Shown here: positions 44,048-52,450 of the stretch, in pieces | How the letters are laid out: every line of letters begins with the position of its first letter | How positions within the stretch are numbered: the stretch's first letter is position 1 | Program-made: the position numbers and the translations under genes | From: CAYRNY01 sp964425755 | GTDB lineage: Bacteria > Chloroflexota > Anaerolineae > Aggregatilineales > Aggregatilineaceae | Assembly (NCBI GenBank): GCA_964425755.1 | Contig: CAYRNY010000019.1 | Span: 1-64,000, forward strand | Length of the DNA stretch: 64,000 nt | Reading direction: 5' to 3' | Notes under the pieces: model-generated | Told to the model about the DNA's origin: nothing | Database searches by the model: none | The model's input: the letters and a program-made list of their open reading frames with translations, nothing else

Positions 44048-44623
44048 ATGACCCGAATTCCAACTGTAAGCCCCGAAAACGCCCGCGGTCTCAAGAAGTT
44101 TATTTTCTGGTCAATCAAGCGCCAGCAAGGCTATATACCCGGTATTATCAAGATAGCACTGGTGGATTTAAAAGTGGGTAACCCGCTCAACCGGCTTTAT
44201 AAGTACCTGCATCTCCGCAAGCGATCCCCGATGACCCGGCTTCAGCGCGAAATGCTGGCGACTGTGGTTAATGGCATTGTTGGCGGCGCGCCTTGACTGG
44301 GCATGCATACGGAGGCAGTTCGCCGCCTGACTGGAGATGAACACTTAACGCCGGAGTTCGCCACAACCTGGCCGACCTACGATCTGGATCCTAAGACGCG
44401 CGCGTTGCTGGCTTACGCCAAAAAACTGACCGAGTCGCCCGCGATGCTGACCGATGAGGATTTTGTAGCGCTGCGCGACGCAGGGTGGAGCGATCAAGGG
44501 ATCTACGAAGCGTCGGCATTGATCAGCTTCTTTAACCTGACTGGCCGGATGGAGGCTGTGTCGGGTTTGCCGATAGATGTTATCCCGCCTGAGGCGCGGA
44601 TGCCCGAAGCACAGGCAGACTGA
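44048..44623 (+). CDS. AhpD-like carboxymuconolactone-decarboxylase-fold protein, candidate selenoprotein (Sec83)
   Basis: ATG at 44048 (SD AAGGGAG) starts a frame broken by one UGA at 44294-44296; with read-through it makes 191 residues to the stop at 44623. The context PU(83)LGMH aligns with the CxxCxxxH redox centre of AhpD/peroxidase-related proteins: the UGA is the second Cys, His87 the conserved His, and the first Cys is Gly80. The part after the UGA (KTRALLAYAKKLTE, AGWSDQGIYEASALISFFN) is intact family sequence. A hairpin within bacterial SECIS distance follows (44311-44327). Likely a peroxidase or reductase using Sec. The alternative is a one-mutation pseudogene, made less likely by the second UGA case in the window. 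Confidence 0.7.
44311..44327 (+). promoter_or_regulatory. Candidate SECIS hairpin for Sec83
   Basis: GGAGGC pairs with GCCGCC with one A-G mismatch around the loop AGTTC, starting 21 bases after the UGA. Spacing and a G in the first two loop bases fit bacterial SECIS rules; the stem is weaker than at 1079-1093. Confidence 0.35.
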
Positions 44624-44670
44624 CACGCCAGTGTGTTGGGCTGAGCACGACTTGTCCGGAAGCCTGATTA

Positions 44671-44715
44671 ACGCTCGCAGCGGTCTCTTATTTCCGCTTG
44701 CGGGCGTTCTGTTGT
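44671..44715 (+). terminator. Terminator of the AhpD-like gene
   Basis: An imperfect stem (arms starting ACGCTCGCAG and ending TGCGGGCGT) is followed by TCTGTTGT; 17 bases are identical to the terminator before this gene. Confidence 0.55.
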
Positions 44716-44819
44716 ATGGGCAAGTGCCGGTGTGCCAATCGCCAATACACACTATGATCTTTAGCACTATCGTGAGACAGAGCGACCGTTTATAGTGAGT
44801 GGCAATCTGGACAAATGTT

Positions 44820-45269
44820 ATGAGTACGCAGGCGCAGTTAGAGGCTTTGTTGCCGGTCGCGCTGACGCTGGTTTTGGCGGGGATTATCGGCCTGGACCGC
44901 GAATGGCGCGCAAGCCCGGCGGGAATTCGCACCCACATGATGGTGGGCATGGGCGCTGCCCTGGTGATGGTGCTGGCGCGTGAGTTGTACGACGAGAACG
45001 CGGCGGCCCGCCTGGCAGCGAACGTGATCACGGGGATCGGGTTTCTGGGCGCGGGCGTAATCATCCGCCGCCGGGACAGCGTCCACGAACTGACCACCGC
45101 GGCCTCGTTGTGGTTTGTCGCGATTGTGGGTCTGGTGGCCGGGGCGGGGCTGTACGTCATGGCGACCGGCGCGACCACGATCGGTTGGGTTGTGCTGGTG
45201 GTGCTGCGGGCGATTACCAAGCGTCACCGGCACGACATCCACACAGGCGCTTCCGCAGACCGGAGCTGA
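44820..45269 (+). CDS. MgtC/SapB-family membrane protein
   Basis: The 149-residue protein has four hydrophobic segments and the MgtC signature: GLDREWRASPAGIRTHMMVGMG, then GIGFLGAGVIIRRRDSVHELTTAASLW. It is short, lacking the C-terminal soluble domain of pathogen MgtC, as in the SapB type. Such proteins are linked to magnesium limitation and membrane energetics, but the activity is not certain. A GTG at 44799 is in frame; the ATG at 44820 gives the usual N-terminus. No strong SD is visible. Confidence 0.9.
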   Translation: MSTQAQLEALLPVALTLVLAGIIGLDREWRASPAGIRTHMMVGMGAALVMVLARELYDENAAARLAANVITGIGFLGAGVIIRRRDSVHELTTAASLWFVAIVGLVAGAGLYVMATGATTIGWVVLVVLRAITKRHRHDIHTGASADRS

Positions 45270-45311
45270 CCCGCATCGTGACGCCGTATGCCGTGCGCGC
45301 GGGGCCGGCGT

Positions 45312-46001
45312 TCAGGATTCGTCGTCGGCAGGAAGGTGGCGCTCGATGTGGTTTTTGACCGCGAAGACGGCGGCTTCGGCCCGGTTGGAAACCTGAAGCT
45401 TGCTTAAGATGTTGCCCACGTAGTTGCGTACCGTGCCTTCGCCCAGGAACAACTGCGCGGCGATTTCGCGATTGGTCAGACCTTCGACCATCAGCGCGAG
45501 GATGCGCATTTCCTGCGGTGTGAGGCCGGAGAAGGCGGATGCTTCTTTTACCTGCGCAGCTTGCCGGACTTCTTCGAGCAGCGCTTTGGTCATCGACGGA
45601 TCGATGAGCGCGTCACCCTTGCCGACGGTGCGGATCGCATCGACCAGGTCGCTGCTGCCCACACGTTTGAGTACGTATCCGACCGCGCCCGCTCGCACGG
45701 CGTCCATGACGAGTTCGTCTTCGGCGTATGAGGTCAGCATGATGACCTTGGCTCCAGGCACTTGCTCGCCGATTTGCTCGCAGGCTTCAATGCCGGACAG
45801 CCCGCCCGGCATGCGGATATCCATCACGATGATGTCCGGTTTGTGGGCGACCGCCTGGCGTACCGCTTCAACGCCGCTTTCGGCTTCCGCGACGACGTTG
45901 AAGTCCGGCTGTTGCTCGAGCAGCGCCTTGAGACCGGCGCGCACGACCGCGTGATCGTCCGCGATGAGAATGCGAAGTGGTGTCACAGATGTCTCCGGCA
46001 T
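45312..46001 (-). CDS. NarL/LuxR-type response regulator
   Basis: The 229-residue regulator has a receiver (about 8-125) with IADDH, phospho-acceptor in IVMDIRMP, and the Thr/Lys pair MLTSY...YVLKR, then a LuxR helix-turn-helix (about 155-218: LTPQEMRILALMVEGLTNREIA). The GAF histidine kinase transcribed divergently from 46442 is the likely partner. ATG 46001 has no clear SD; a GTG at 45986 with GGAG six bases upstream would shorten it by five residues. Confidence 0.92.
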   Translation of the reverse strand: MPETSVTPLRILIADDHAVVRAGLKALLEQQPDFNVVAEAESGVEAVRQAVAHKPDIIVMDIRMPGGLSGIEACEQIGEQVPGAKVIMLTSYAEDELVMDAVRAGAVGYVLKRVGSSDLVDAIRTVGKGDALIDPSMTKALLEEVRQAAQVKEASAFSGLTPQEMRILALMVEGLTNREIAAQLFLGEGTVRNYVGNILSKLQVSNRAEAAVFAVKNHIERHLPADDES

Positions 46002-46288
46002 GGGGTTGTGTTAGTCAGTCTATTGTGTAAATCGAGATTGCATAAACGTATGTTGAACGAACAAACAATAGCTAGTAAAACTAAGATGGTCGCGATGAAA
46101 AGGTTCGGTACCATCCCAGCATTTTTGAACCAACCGCGTTCTGACGCACGTTTGCGCGCAGGACGCAGGTCCACATCCGAACAGCCTGACGCTGTTGGGG
46201 GTGGCACCGTCCGCAGCGCGCACGCCAACAGAATAACATAGATCGGCATCCCGGCGCGAATACTCAAACCTGGTGGAGCCTGGCCCAT
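45983..46288 (-). CDS. Doubtful small membrane-like protein upstream of the response regulator
   Basis: The 101-residue frame has two hydrophobic stretches (MPIYVILLACAL and NLFIATILVLLAIVCSF) and overlaps the regulator start by 19 bases. A -10 box lies just ten bases before its ATG, giving a nearly leaderless mRNA. No homology is recognised, so it may be a chance frame in the leader of the regulator gene. Confidence 0.25.
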   Translation of the reverse strand: MGQAPPGLSIRAGMPIYVILLACALRTVPPPTASGCSDVDLRPARKRASERGWFKNAGMVPNLFIATILVLLAIVCSFNIRLCNLDLHNRLTNTTPCRRHL

Positions 46289-46441
46289 AGCGTCCCGATT
46301 ATACCTGCTGATTCCCTGTCTTCACCAGTTGCAGCCACGTGTGGCGATCCGGTTTACGGCGGATTCTTTAAATTTTTTAATCTCTATCGTTATTAAAGAT
46401 GGTAATCACAGATCGCACAACGGTCAAATCGAGGCTAACCC
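46002..46441. other. Divergent intergenic region of the two-component pair
   Basis: It holds the minus-strand promoter at 46298-46305 and an AT-rich stretch before the kinase gene (TTTTTTAATC near 46373). Apart from the doubtful frame at 45983-46288 no gene is seen. Confidence 0.5.
46298..46305 (-). promoter_or_regulatory. -10 promoter element for the response-regulator unit
   Basis: Minus strand reads GGTATAAT followed by CGGG, similar to other promoters in the window. Predicted start lies near 46290. Confidence 0.45.
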
Positions 46442-47602
46442 ATGAACGCAAACATACCTGACAAGTCAATGACCGAACAATGTGCAGCTCTGCTCGATGC
46501 GCTCAGCCGGGCGGCGGCGGCAGTTACCCGCGAGTTGAGTTTGCCGCGCACGTTGCAGACCATCACCGACATCGCGCGTGAACTGGTTGGCGCGCGTTAT
46601 GCGGCGTTAGGTGTGCCGAGCGAAGACGGCGGTTTCAAGTCGTTCACCACGTCGGGCATGTCGCAGGAGCAGCTCCAGAAGATGACGCACGAGCCGCAGG
46701 CACTGGGCCTGCTGGGCGCGCTGTTGGAATCCGACGAGCCGATCCGCCTGGATGACCTGAGCGAAGACCCGCGGTCGGTCGGGTTCGGCGGTGGCCCGCA
46801 CCCGATGATGCGCCGCTTTCTCGGCGTGCCGATCATCAGCCGGGGCGAGCGCGTGGGCAACCTGTACCTGACCGATCCGCTGGATGGCGAGCCGTTCACC
46901 GAGGATGACGAACGCCTGATCACGCTGCTGGCGAATCACGCGGCGGTGGCGATCCACAACGCGCGGCTCTCCGAGCAGTTACAGACGATGGTGCTCAGCC
47001 GCGAGCGCGACCGGATCGGGATGGAACTGCACGACGGCGTGATCCAGTCGGTCTACGCGGTGGGGATGAAGGCCGAGATTCTGCGCGGGCAGTTCCCCAT
47101 GACGCCGGAACAGGAAGTGCAGTATAACAGCATCCTGGAAGACCTGAACCAGATCATCGAGGACATCCGGCTCTATATCCGCGACCTGCGCAGCGCCCGC
47201 GACGAACAGGCGACGTTCAAGCAGCGCCTGGAGAACCTCGCGCGGCACTTCCGCGATTTCGCGCATGTCGAGGTCACGGTCGACGTGCCGCCCAGGCTGC
47301 GCACGCTCAACGACCGCCAGCGCCACTCGCTGACCCAGATCGTGCGCGAGGCGCTGTCGAACGTGGCGCGGCACGCTAACGCCTCACTGGTTGAGGTGAA
47401 GGTGCGCGAGAGCGACAACAAGCTGATCCTGACCGTGCGCGACGACGGGCAGGGCTTCGACCCGGATACGGCGAAAGCGCCGGAGAGCTTCGGGCTGCGC
47501 AACATGCAGCAGCGCGCGGTGCGCCTGGGCGGTACGTTCGTGATCGACAGCGCCCCCGGCGAGGGCACGCTGCTGACCGTGACGGTCCCCTTCCGCCCCT
47601 GA
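46442..47602 (+). CDS. GAF-domain sensor histidine kinase (HisKA_3 type)
   Basis: The 386-residue soluble kinase has a GAF domain (about 35-185), a HisKA_3 dimerisation/phosphoacceptor segment ERDRIGMELHDGVIQSVYAVG (His in ELHDG) and an HATPase with EALSNVARHA (N box), DDGQGFD and GLRNMQQRA. No membrane segment is present, so the signal is cytosolic, probably sensed by GAF. It belongs to the NarX/DesK group that pairs with LuxR-type regulators; the divergent 45312-46001 gene fits. SD GAGG is seven bases before the ATG. Confidence 0.93.
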   Translation: MNANIPDKSMTEQCAALLDALSRAAAAVTRELSLPRTLQTITDIARELVGARYAALGVPSEDGGFKSFTTSGMSQEQLQKMTHEPQALGLLGALLESDEPIRLDDLSEDPRSVGFGGGPHPMMRRFLGVPIISRGERVGNLYLTDPLDGEPFTEDDERLITLLANHAAVAIHNARLSEQLQTMVLSRERDRIGMELHDGVIQSVYAVGMKAEILRGQFPMTPEQEVQYNSILEDLNQIIEDIRLYIRDLRSARDEQATFKQRLENLARHFRDFAHVEVTVDVPPRLRTLNDRQRHSLTQIVREALSNVARHANASLVEVKVRESDNKLILTVRDDGQGFDPDTAKAPESFGLRNMQQRAVRLGGTFVIDSAPGEGTLLTVTVPFRP

Positions 47603-47627
47603 GGCGGCACGATCGCCCCAAAACACA

Positions 47628-47670
47628 AACACCGGGACGGATCCCCCGCGATCCGCCCCGGTGTGTTTTT
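47628..47670. terminator. Bidirectional terminator between kinase and oxidoreductase genes
   Basis: A 13-16-bp stem (arms ACACCGGG..GGATC and GATCCG..CCCGGTGT, one mismatch) is followed by TGTTTTT; the reverse strand ends in TGTTTTGG. It separates two convergent genes. Confidence 0.9.
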
Positions 47671-47693
47671 CGCTGCGTGGTTACGTGCGGCCC

Positions 47694-48710
47694 CTACGCG
47701 CCCGCCGGCACTCGCTCGACCGTGGCGCGTTTGCCCGTCCGGGCGGAGAGCAGCATCGCTTCGATCACGGCGACATCCTGCAGCCCCTCGCGCGCGGTGT
47801 TGCGGTGCGCGGTGCCCTGGTTGATCGCGTCGGCGAACGCGGCGAGTTCTTCCTGCACGCCCTGGTGCGCCGGCAGCGCGAGCGTGCGCTCGCCCGTGTC
47901 GCAGATGATGTGAATCGACTCGCGGTCCATCAGCACCGCGCCTTCTTCGCCGACGATGTGCAGCGTTTGCGTCCAGGGGGAATCGGCGGCATACGTGACG
48001 CTGTAACTGCCGGTGAACCCGTCCGCGAATTCCAGCACGGCGTTCAGCGTGTCCAGCGGCGGCAGGTCCGGGTGCATCTGCCGGGCCGTCGCGTGGACCG
48101 CGACGATCTCGCCCAGGATCATCCGCAGCAGCGCGACGTGATGTACCCCGCCATCCATGATGAATCCCCCGGGGAACGCGCCTTCGCGTCGCCAGGGGGT
48201 GTGGTAATACTTGTTGTCCGGCGTCATGGCGATGTGCTGGTCCAACTGCGCCAGCACCGGCCTGCCGATCTCGCCGTCGCTGACGATCGCCGCCGCCTGG
48301 ACCATCACCGGCTCGTAGCGCCAGTTCTCCGCGACCATCCACACCAGTTCAGGATGCTGCGCGTGGTGGGCGAGCAGCGCGCGCCCCGTAGCGAGGTCAG
48401 GCGCGGCGGGCTTCTCGCTGATGATGTGCTTGCGCGCGTCCAGTGCCTTGTGGATCACGTCCGGCATGAGGTGGATCGGCAGGATGATGTTCACCGCGTC
48501 GATATCGTCGCGTGCCATTAGCGCGTCGATATCGGTCGTGATGTCCACCGGGCGTTCGATCTGGTTGGCGAGGCGTTGCGCGGTCGCTTCGGTGCGGCTG
48601 TAGATCGCCGCGACGGTGTAGGTCTCGCCGAGCGCCTGCAGCGCGGGCAGATGCGCTTCCCGCGCGAAGATCCCCGCGCCGATAAAAGCGATACGAATAG
48701 AGTCGGCCAT
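47694..48710 (-). CDS. Gfo/Idh/MocA-family NAD(P)-dependent oxidoreductase
   Basis: The 338-residue enzyme has the N-terminal Rossmann fold (FIGAGIFAREAHLPAL), the ISEKPAA substrate/nucleotide motif (Lys of EKP), and the C-terminal beta-sheet domain with GGFIMDGGVHHVALLR containing the catalytic His region. It oxidises or reduces a sugar or inositol derivative; substrate not predictable. Upstream AAGGG precedes the ATG. It stands between the two-component pair and the PucR regulator and may be independent of both. Confidence 0.9.
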   Translation of the reverse strand: MADSIRIAFIGAGIFAREAHLPALQALGETYTVAAIYSRTEATAQRLANQIERPVDITTDIDALMARDDIDAVNIILPIHLMPDVIHKALDARKHIISEKPAAPDLATGRALLAHHAQHPELVWMVAENWRYEPVMVQAAAIVSDGEIGRPVLAQLDQHIAMTPDNKYYHTPWRREGAFPGGFIMDGGVHHVALLRMILGEIVAVHATARQMHPDLPPLDTLNAVLEFADGFTGSYSVTYAADSPWTQTLHIVGEEGAVLMDRESIHIICDTGERTLALPAHQGVQEELAAFADAINQGTAHRNTAREGLQDVAVIEAMLLSARTGKRATVERVPAGA

Positions 48711-48803
48711 AATCTTTGATTCCCTTCACCTGACGGGTATACCGGAGATTGTGGCGCGTGCGCGCCGGATCGTCAAGCAGACGGCGCAACGTGCCGGCCT
48801 GAC

Positions 48804-50417
48804 TCACAGAATGCGGCGGATGCGCAGCGCCAGGTGTACCGCCAGGCGCGTTTCGGGATTGTCCAGGTCCAGCCCGCTGATCTCCTTGATGCGCTCCATG
48901 CGGTACAGCAGCGTGTTGCGGTGGATGTGCAGGCGTTTGGCGGTACGCGTGAGATTGCCGTGTTCCTCGAAGAACGCGTCAAGCGTGATCAGAAAGTCCT
49001 CGTTCTGCGGCGTGTCTTCGGTCAGCGGGCCGAGCGTCTCGTAGTAGAATTTGCGCAGTTCCGGCGAGCCGACTAGCAGCGACAGCAGCCGGTAGACGCC
49101 CATCTCCCCGAACGCCAGGGGCGCGTTCAGCTTCCACTGGTAGGCGGTGCGGTAGGCGGCGACCGCCTGTTGGAAGCTCTCGCGCCAGGTGCGCAGGTCG
49201 CCGGCGCACTGCCCGATGCCGATGACCACGCTGGCGTCGTACCGTTCGGCGACGCGTCCCTGCACGGCCTGCGCCAAGTCGCGCGCGGCGCTTTCGTCGC
49301 CCTCGCAGAACACGATCACCTCGCTGCCGTAGGGTTGGACCAGCGCGCCGATGCCCAGGGTGCTGGCCTGCTCGTTGCACAGCGCCTCGATCTGGCGCGG
49401 CGTGGGCGTGTTTTCGCGCAGGCCCCCAATGTAGAGCGTGCTGTAGAGCTGGTCCGGCTGGTAGCCGAGCCGGGTCAGGCGCAGCAACGCTTCCTGCTCG
49501 CTGAGCATCCCGCCGAGGAACTGCTCCAGCACGTTGCCTTGCACGCGTTTTTGGGCTTCGCGGATCGCTTTCTCTTTCGCCATCTCCAGCGCGCAAACCG
49601 CCGCCCCGTGCCGCGCGAGCGTGATGTCCAGCGCGTCGTAATCCTCCCCGGCGGGGAACACCAGCGACAGGAAACCACGCCCCATCTTGCCCGCGACGAT
49701 CGGCGCGACCAGGCGCTGCAAGCCGTGCCCCGGCAGCGGGATCGAGACCGGGTCCGGGCTGGCCTGGGCGACCTCTAGCCGGTCGCGGAACAGTTCGGGT
49801 AGCGGGTTGGTGTCTTCCAGCGCGTTCTGGATGACGCTCCAGTCCCCCTGGCGCGTCAGCGGCCCGGCGAAGGCCAGCGGGTTGAAGCGTTTGTCCTGCA
49901 CCACGACGGTCTTGCCGATCAACTGTGCCAGCAGGTCCACCAGCACGGTGAGGCCGCGGTTTTCCGTCGAGACCTGGAGCAGTTCCTCGCGGACCTGGCT
50001 TCCGCGTGCCGCCACGTTGACCGGCTGGCCCAGCAGCACCTGCGCGACCTGGTGCTCGACCGCGCGCAGGTGGGCGGTCTCCGGCAGGTCCAGCAGCGCG
50101 ATCCCGATCGCGTCCGCCGTGTCGCGGGCCGAGCGGTCGATCGTGCCCTGCACGCCGATCGCCGTCACGTCCATCGCGCCGAGTTCGCGGATCAGGTTCA
50201 CCAGCGTGAGCTTCTCGTTCAGCAGGCGCAGCGCGTCCAGCGAGAGCAGCGCCAGTTCGCCGCCGCTGAGGTCGGGGAAGGCGGGCGGGCGGGTGTGCAG
50301 TGTCTGCACCCATGTGACGGGGCGCGCCTTCTGATCCTGACCGGCGACGATCGTCGTGCCGACCGGCAGCGCCAGCCGCAGAAGTTCCTGTAGTGTGACC
50401 GTATTTTGTGCCGACAC
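48804..50417 (-). CDS. PucR-family transcriptional regulator
   Basis: The 537-residue regulator has the N-terminal purine-catabolism PucR domain (TLQELLRLALPVGTTIVAG, about 5-125), a GAF-like central section, a GGDEF-related segment (about 290-410), and the C-terminal PucR helix-turn-helix (about 475-535: NLTRTAKRLHIHRNTLLYRMERI). GTG at 50417 is favoured by GAGG six bases upstream over a TTG at 50423. PucR proteins control purine or nitrogen-compound catabolism. The glutamine synthetase gene lies just upstream on the same strand, 315 bases away. Confidence 0.92.
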   Translation of the reverse strand: MSAQNTVTLQELLRLALPVGTTIVAGQDQKARPVTWVQTLHTRPPAFPDLSGGELALLSLDALRLLNEKLTLVNLIRELGAMDVTAIGVQGTIDRSARDTADAIGIALLDLPETAHLRAVEHQVAQVLLGQPVNVAARGSQVREELLQVSTENRGLTVLVDLLAQLIGKTVVVQDKRFNPLAFAGPLTRQGDWSVIQNALEDTNPLPELFRDRLEVAQASPDPVSIPLPGHGLQRLVAPIVAGKMGRGFLSLVFPAGEDYDALDITLARHGAAVCALEMAKEKAIREAQKRVQGNVLEQFLGGMLSEQEALLRLTRLGYQPDQLYSTLYIGGLRENTPTPRQIEALCNEQASTLGIGALVQPYGSEVIVFCEGDESAARDLAQAVQGRVAERYDASVVIGIGQCAGDLRTWRESFQQAVAAYRTAYQWKLNAPLAFGEMGVYRLLSLLVGSPELRKFYYETLGPLTEDTPQNEDFLITLDAFFEEHGNLTRTAKRLHIHRNTLLYRMERIKEISGLDLDNPETRLAVHLALRIRRIL

Positions 50418-50732
50418 GGGCAACCTCGGTGATTTCTATCAGGGCGTACACAGTTGCAGTTTTCGGCGTTCAGATTATGTCCTGCGCTGTGCGTTTGCAG
50501 CGGCTCTGACAACCGAAAACCGAAACCGTGCTGCGATCGAACGATCGTGTTGCCTTCCGGCGGCGATCGCTGCCAGGCTGCGCTGACGGTTCTCCCGGCG
50601 GCAGCGCTTTGAATACAATTGCCAAACAGTAACTGTCTCTGAGGAAAAAATTGTTCGTAAGAATTAAACACTAATTGTTGAGGAATATTCTTGTGTGCGG
50701 CGTAAGGCACCACTGCCCGGCGCGGCACACGC
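50418..50732. other. Intergenic region between glutamine synthetase and PucR genes
   Basis: The part near PucR contains CAGTTTTCGGCGTTC and AACCGAAAACCGAAACC, which recur with small changes in 34260-34541. The rest, 50600-50690, is AT-rich and may hold the PucR promoter. No gene is seen. Confidence 0.45.
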
Positions 50733-52085
50733 TCAATACAGATTTAAATACCGGTCCAGCTCCCACTGGCTGATCACGGGCAGGTAGTTGTCCCACTCCA
50801 GGCGCTTGGCCTGCAAGAAACGCTCGTACAGGTGCAGCCCCAGCGCCTCGCGGATCAACTCGCTGGCTTCGAACTCGTCCAGCGCCTCGCTCAATGAGAC
50901 GGGCAGCATGGGCAGGTGCCGGCGGCGGTTGGCCGCGACGTACAGCTCTTCCTCGGTGGCGGGCGGAAGCGTGAGCTGGTCGCGGATGCCGCGCAACCCG
51001 GCGTGCAGCAGCACGGTGAACGCCAGGTACGGGTTGCAGCTTGGGTCCGGGCAGCGCATTTCGATCTGCGTGCCGAGGTGGTCGGGATCGGCCAGGCGTG
51101 GCACGCGCAGCAGCGCGCCCCGGTTCAACTGCGCCCAGGTCACATATAGCGGCGCTTCCTGGCCCGCGACCAAGCGTTTATAACTGTTGACCAGCGGCGC
51201 GAGCACCGCGCAGATCGCGCGGGCGTGGGCCAACTGCCCGGCCAGGAACGCGCGCGCCTCGCGCGATAGCCCGTAGTCGTCGTCGGGGTCGGTGAAGCAG
51301 TTGGCGTCGCTGTCCTGGTCGTGCAGCCACTGGTGCACGTGCATCCCGTTGCCGGGCGCGTCTGAGATCGGTTTGGGCATGAAGGTGGCGAAACGACCTT
51401 CCTGCCGCGCGATCGTGCGCACCGCGCTGCGGGCGGTGACCAGCGCGTCGGCGGCTTGCAGCGCGTCCGTCGGCGCGAAGTCCAGTTCGTGCTGCCCCGC
51501 GCCGACCTCGTGGTGACTCGATTCGATCATCACGCCCATGCTGCGCAGCGCGTCGTTCACGCGTTTGCGGATCACGCGGGCGGCCCCGTCGGCGGCGTCG
51601 AAGTAGCTCGCCTGGTCGTCGGGGCGGGGCGCGCTGGCGTCAGGCGGCTCGCTGAACAGGTAGAACTCCAGCTCCGGCGCGACCACGTAGCGCATCCCCA
51701 GCGTCGCGGCTTCCGCGACCGCGCGCCGCAGTGCCCCGCGCGGGTCACCCGCGAACGGCTCGCCGTTGGGCGTGTAGACGTCGCACAGGATGCGCGCAGT
51801 CCGCCCGATATCCGGGCGCGGCGACTCCCAGGGCACGATCGCGAACGTGTCGAGGTCCGGCACGAGGTACATATCCGCTTCCGCCACGCGTGCGAAACCT
51901 TCGACCGCCGAGCCATCGAACCAGACGCCATCGCGCAGCGCGGCGGGCAGGCGCTCCGCGTCGATGGTTACGGTCTTGACGATGCCCGCCACGTCGGTGA
52001 ACTGCAGATCGATGCTGCGCACGTCCTCGTCGCGGATGCGCTGGAAAACGGAATCGGGATCGGTGGAAAACGGCTTGTCGGGCAT
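50733..52085 (-). CDS. glnA: Type I glutamine synthetase family protein
   Basis: The 450-residue enzyme joins ammonia to glutamate with ATP. Active-site signatures are VWFDGSAVEG, the metal-binding APELEFYLF, VGAGQHELDF, NGMHVHQWL, and EMRCPDPSCNPYLAF. Its length and lack of an adenylylation loop at the C-terminus (the product ends DRYLNLY) fit the short GSI-alpha group. Start 52085 has AGGACAGG just upstream; the frame is open further to 52196 but without family sequence. It is next to the PucR gene, so nitrogen control is the likely theme. Closely related gamma-glutamyl-amide ligases cannot be fully excluded. Confidence 0.87.
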   Translation of the reverse strand: MPDKPFSTDPDSVFQRIRDEDVRSIDLQFTDVAGIVKTVTIDAERLPAALRDGVWFDGSAVEGFARVAEADMYLVPDLDTFAIVPWESPRPDIGRTARILCDVYTPNGEPFAGDPRGALRRAVAEAATLGMRYVVAPELEFYLFSEPPDASAPRPDDQASYFDAADGAARVIRKRVNDALRSMGVMIESSHHEVGAGQHELDFAPTDALQAADALVTARSAVRTIARQEGRFATFMPKPISDAPGNGMHVHQWLHDQDSDANCFTDPDDDYGLSREARAFLAGQLAHARAICAVLAPLVNSYKRLVAGQEAPLYVTWAQLNRGALLRVPRLADPDHLGTQIEMRCPDPSCNPYLAFTVLLHAGLRGIRDQLTLPPATEEELYVAANRRRHLPMLPVSLSEALDEFEASELIREALGLHLYERFLQAKRLEWDNYLPVISQWELDRYLNLY

Positions 52086-52160
52086 GCAAATGACCTGTCC
52101 TGCTGGCTGATCGGTTGTGCGCGCGCCGGAATCGTCTCTGCGCGCAGCGTAAGTTTTTTC

Positions 52161-52176
52161 ATTATAACAAGTTGTT
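52161..52176 (-). promoter_or_regulatory. Extended -10 promoter of glnA with overlapping palindrome
   Basis: The minus strand reads TGTTATAAT (extended -10). It overlaps AACAACTTGTT, a perfect inverted repeat at 52166-52176 that would be a natural repressor site. The start codon is about 75 bases downstream. Confidence 0.5.
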
Positions 52177-52421
52177 GGCACGACACGACGATTCACTCAG
52201 GCAAATTGCACAATCACGCCCCGGACAACCGGAACGGCTATAAACAATTATATGACAGAAGTTGTGTGTTTTTCACACGCTGTTACAAGCCAATTTTAGT
52301 CTTGTTCGAAGCTTGTTATAAAATTGACACGAGGCGCGTTCCTTGTGTTACGCTAAGCGAAAGTTTGGCTTGTCGAATGCGAAGAAAACCTGAAAAACGT
52401 ACCGCTTTCGTCAACGATTGA

Positions 52422-52450
52422 TTGACTTTAACTTAATCGTGTGCCATATT
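52422..52450 (+). promoter_or_regulatory. Promoter candidate of the binding-protein/sensor block
   Basis: TTGACT (52422-52427) and CATATT (52445-52450) are 17 bases apart. The next start is 176 bases downstream. Confidence 0.4.
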
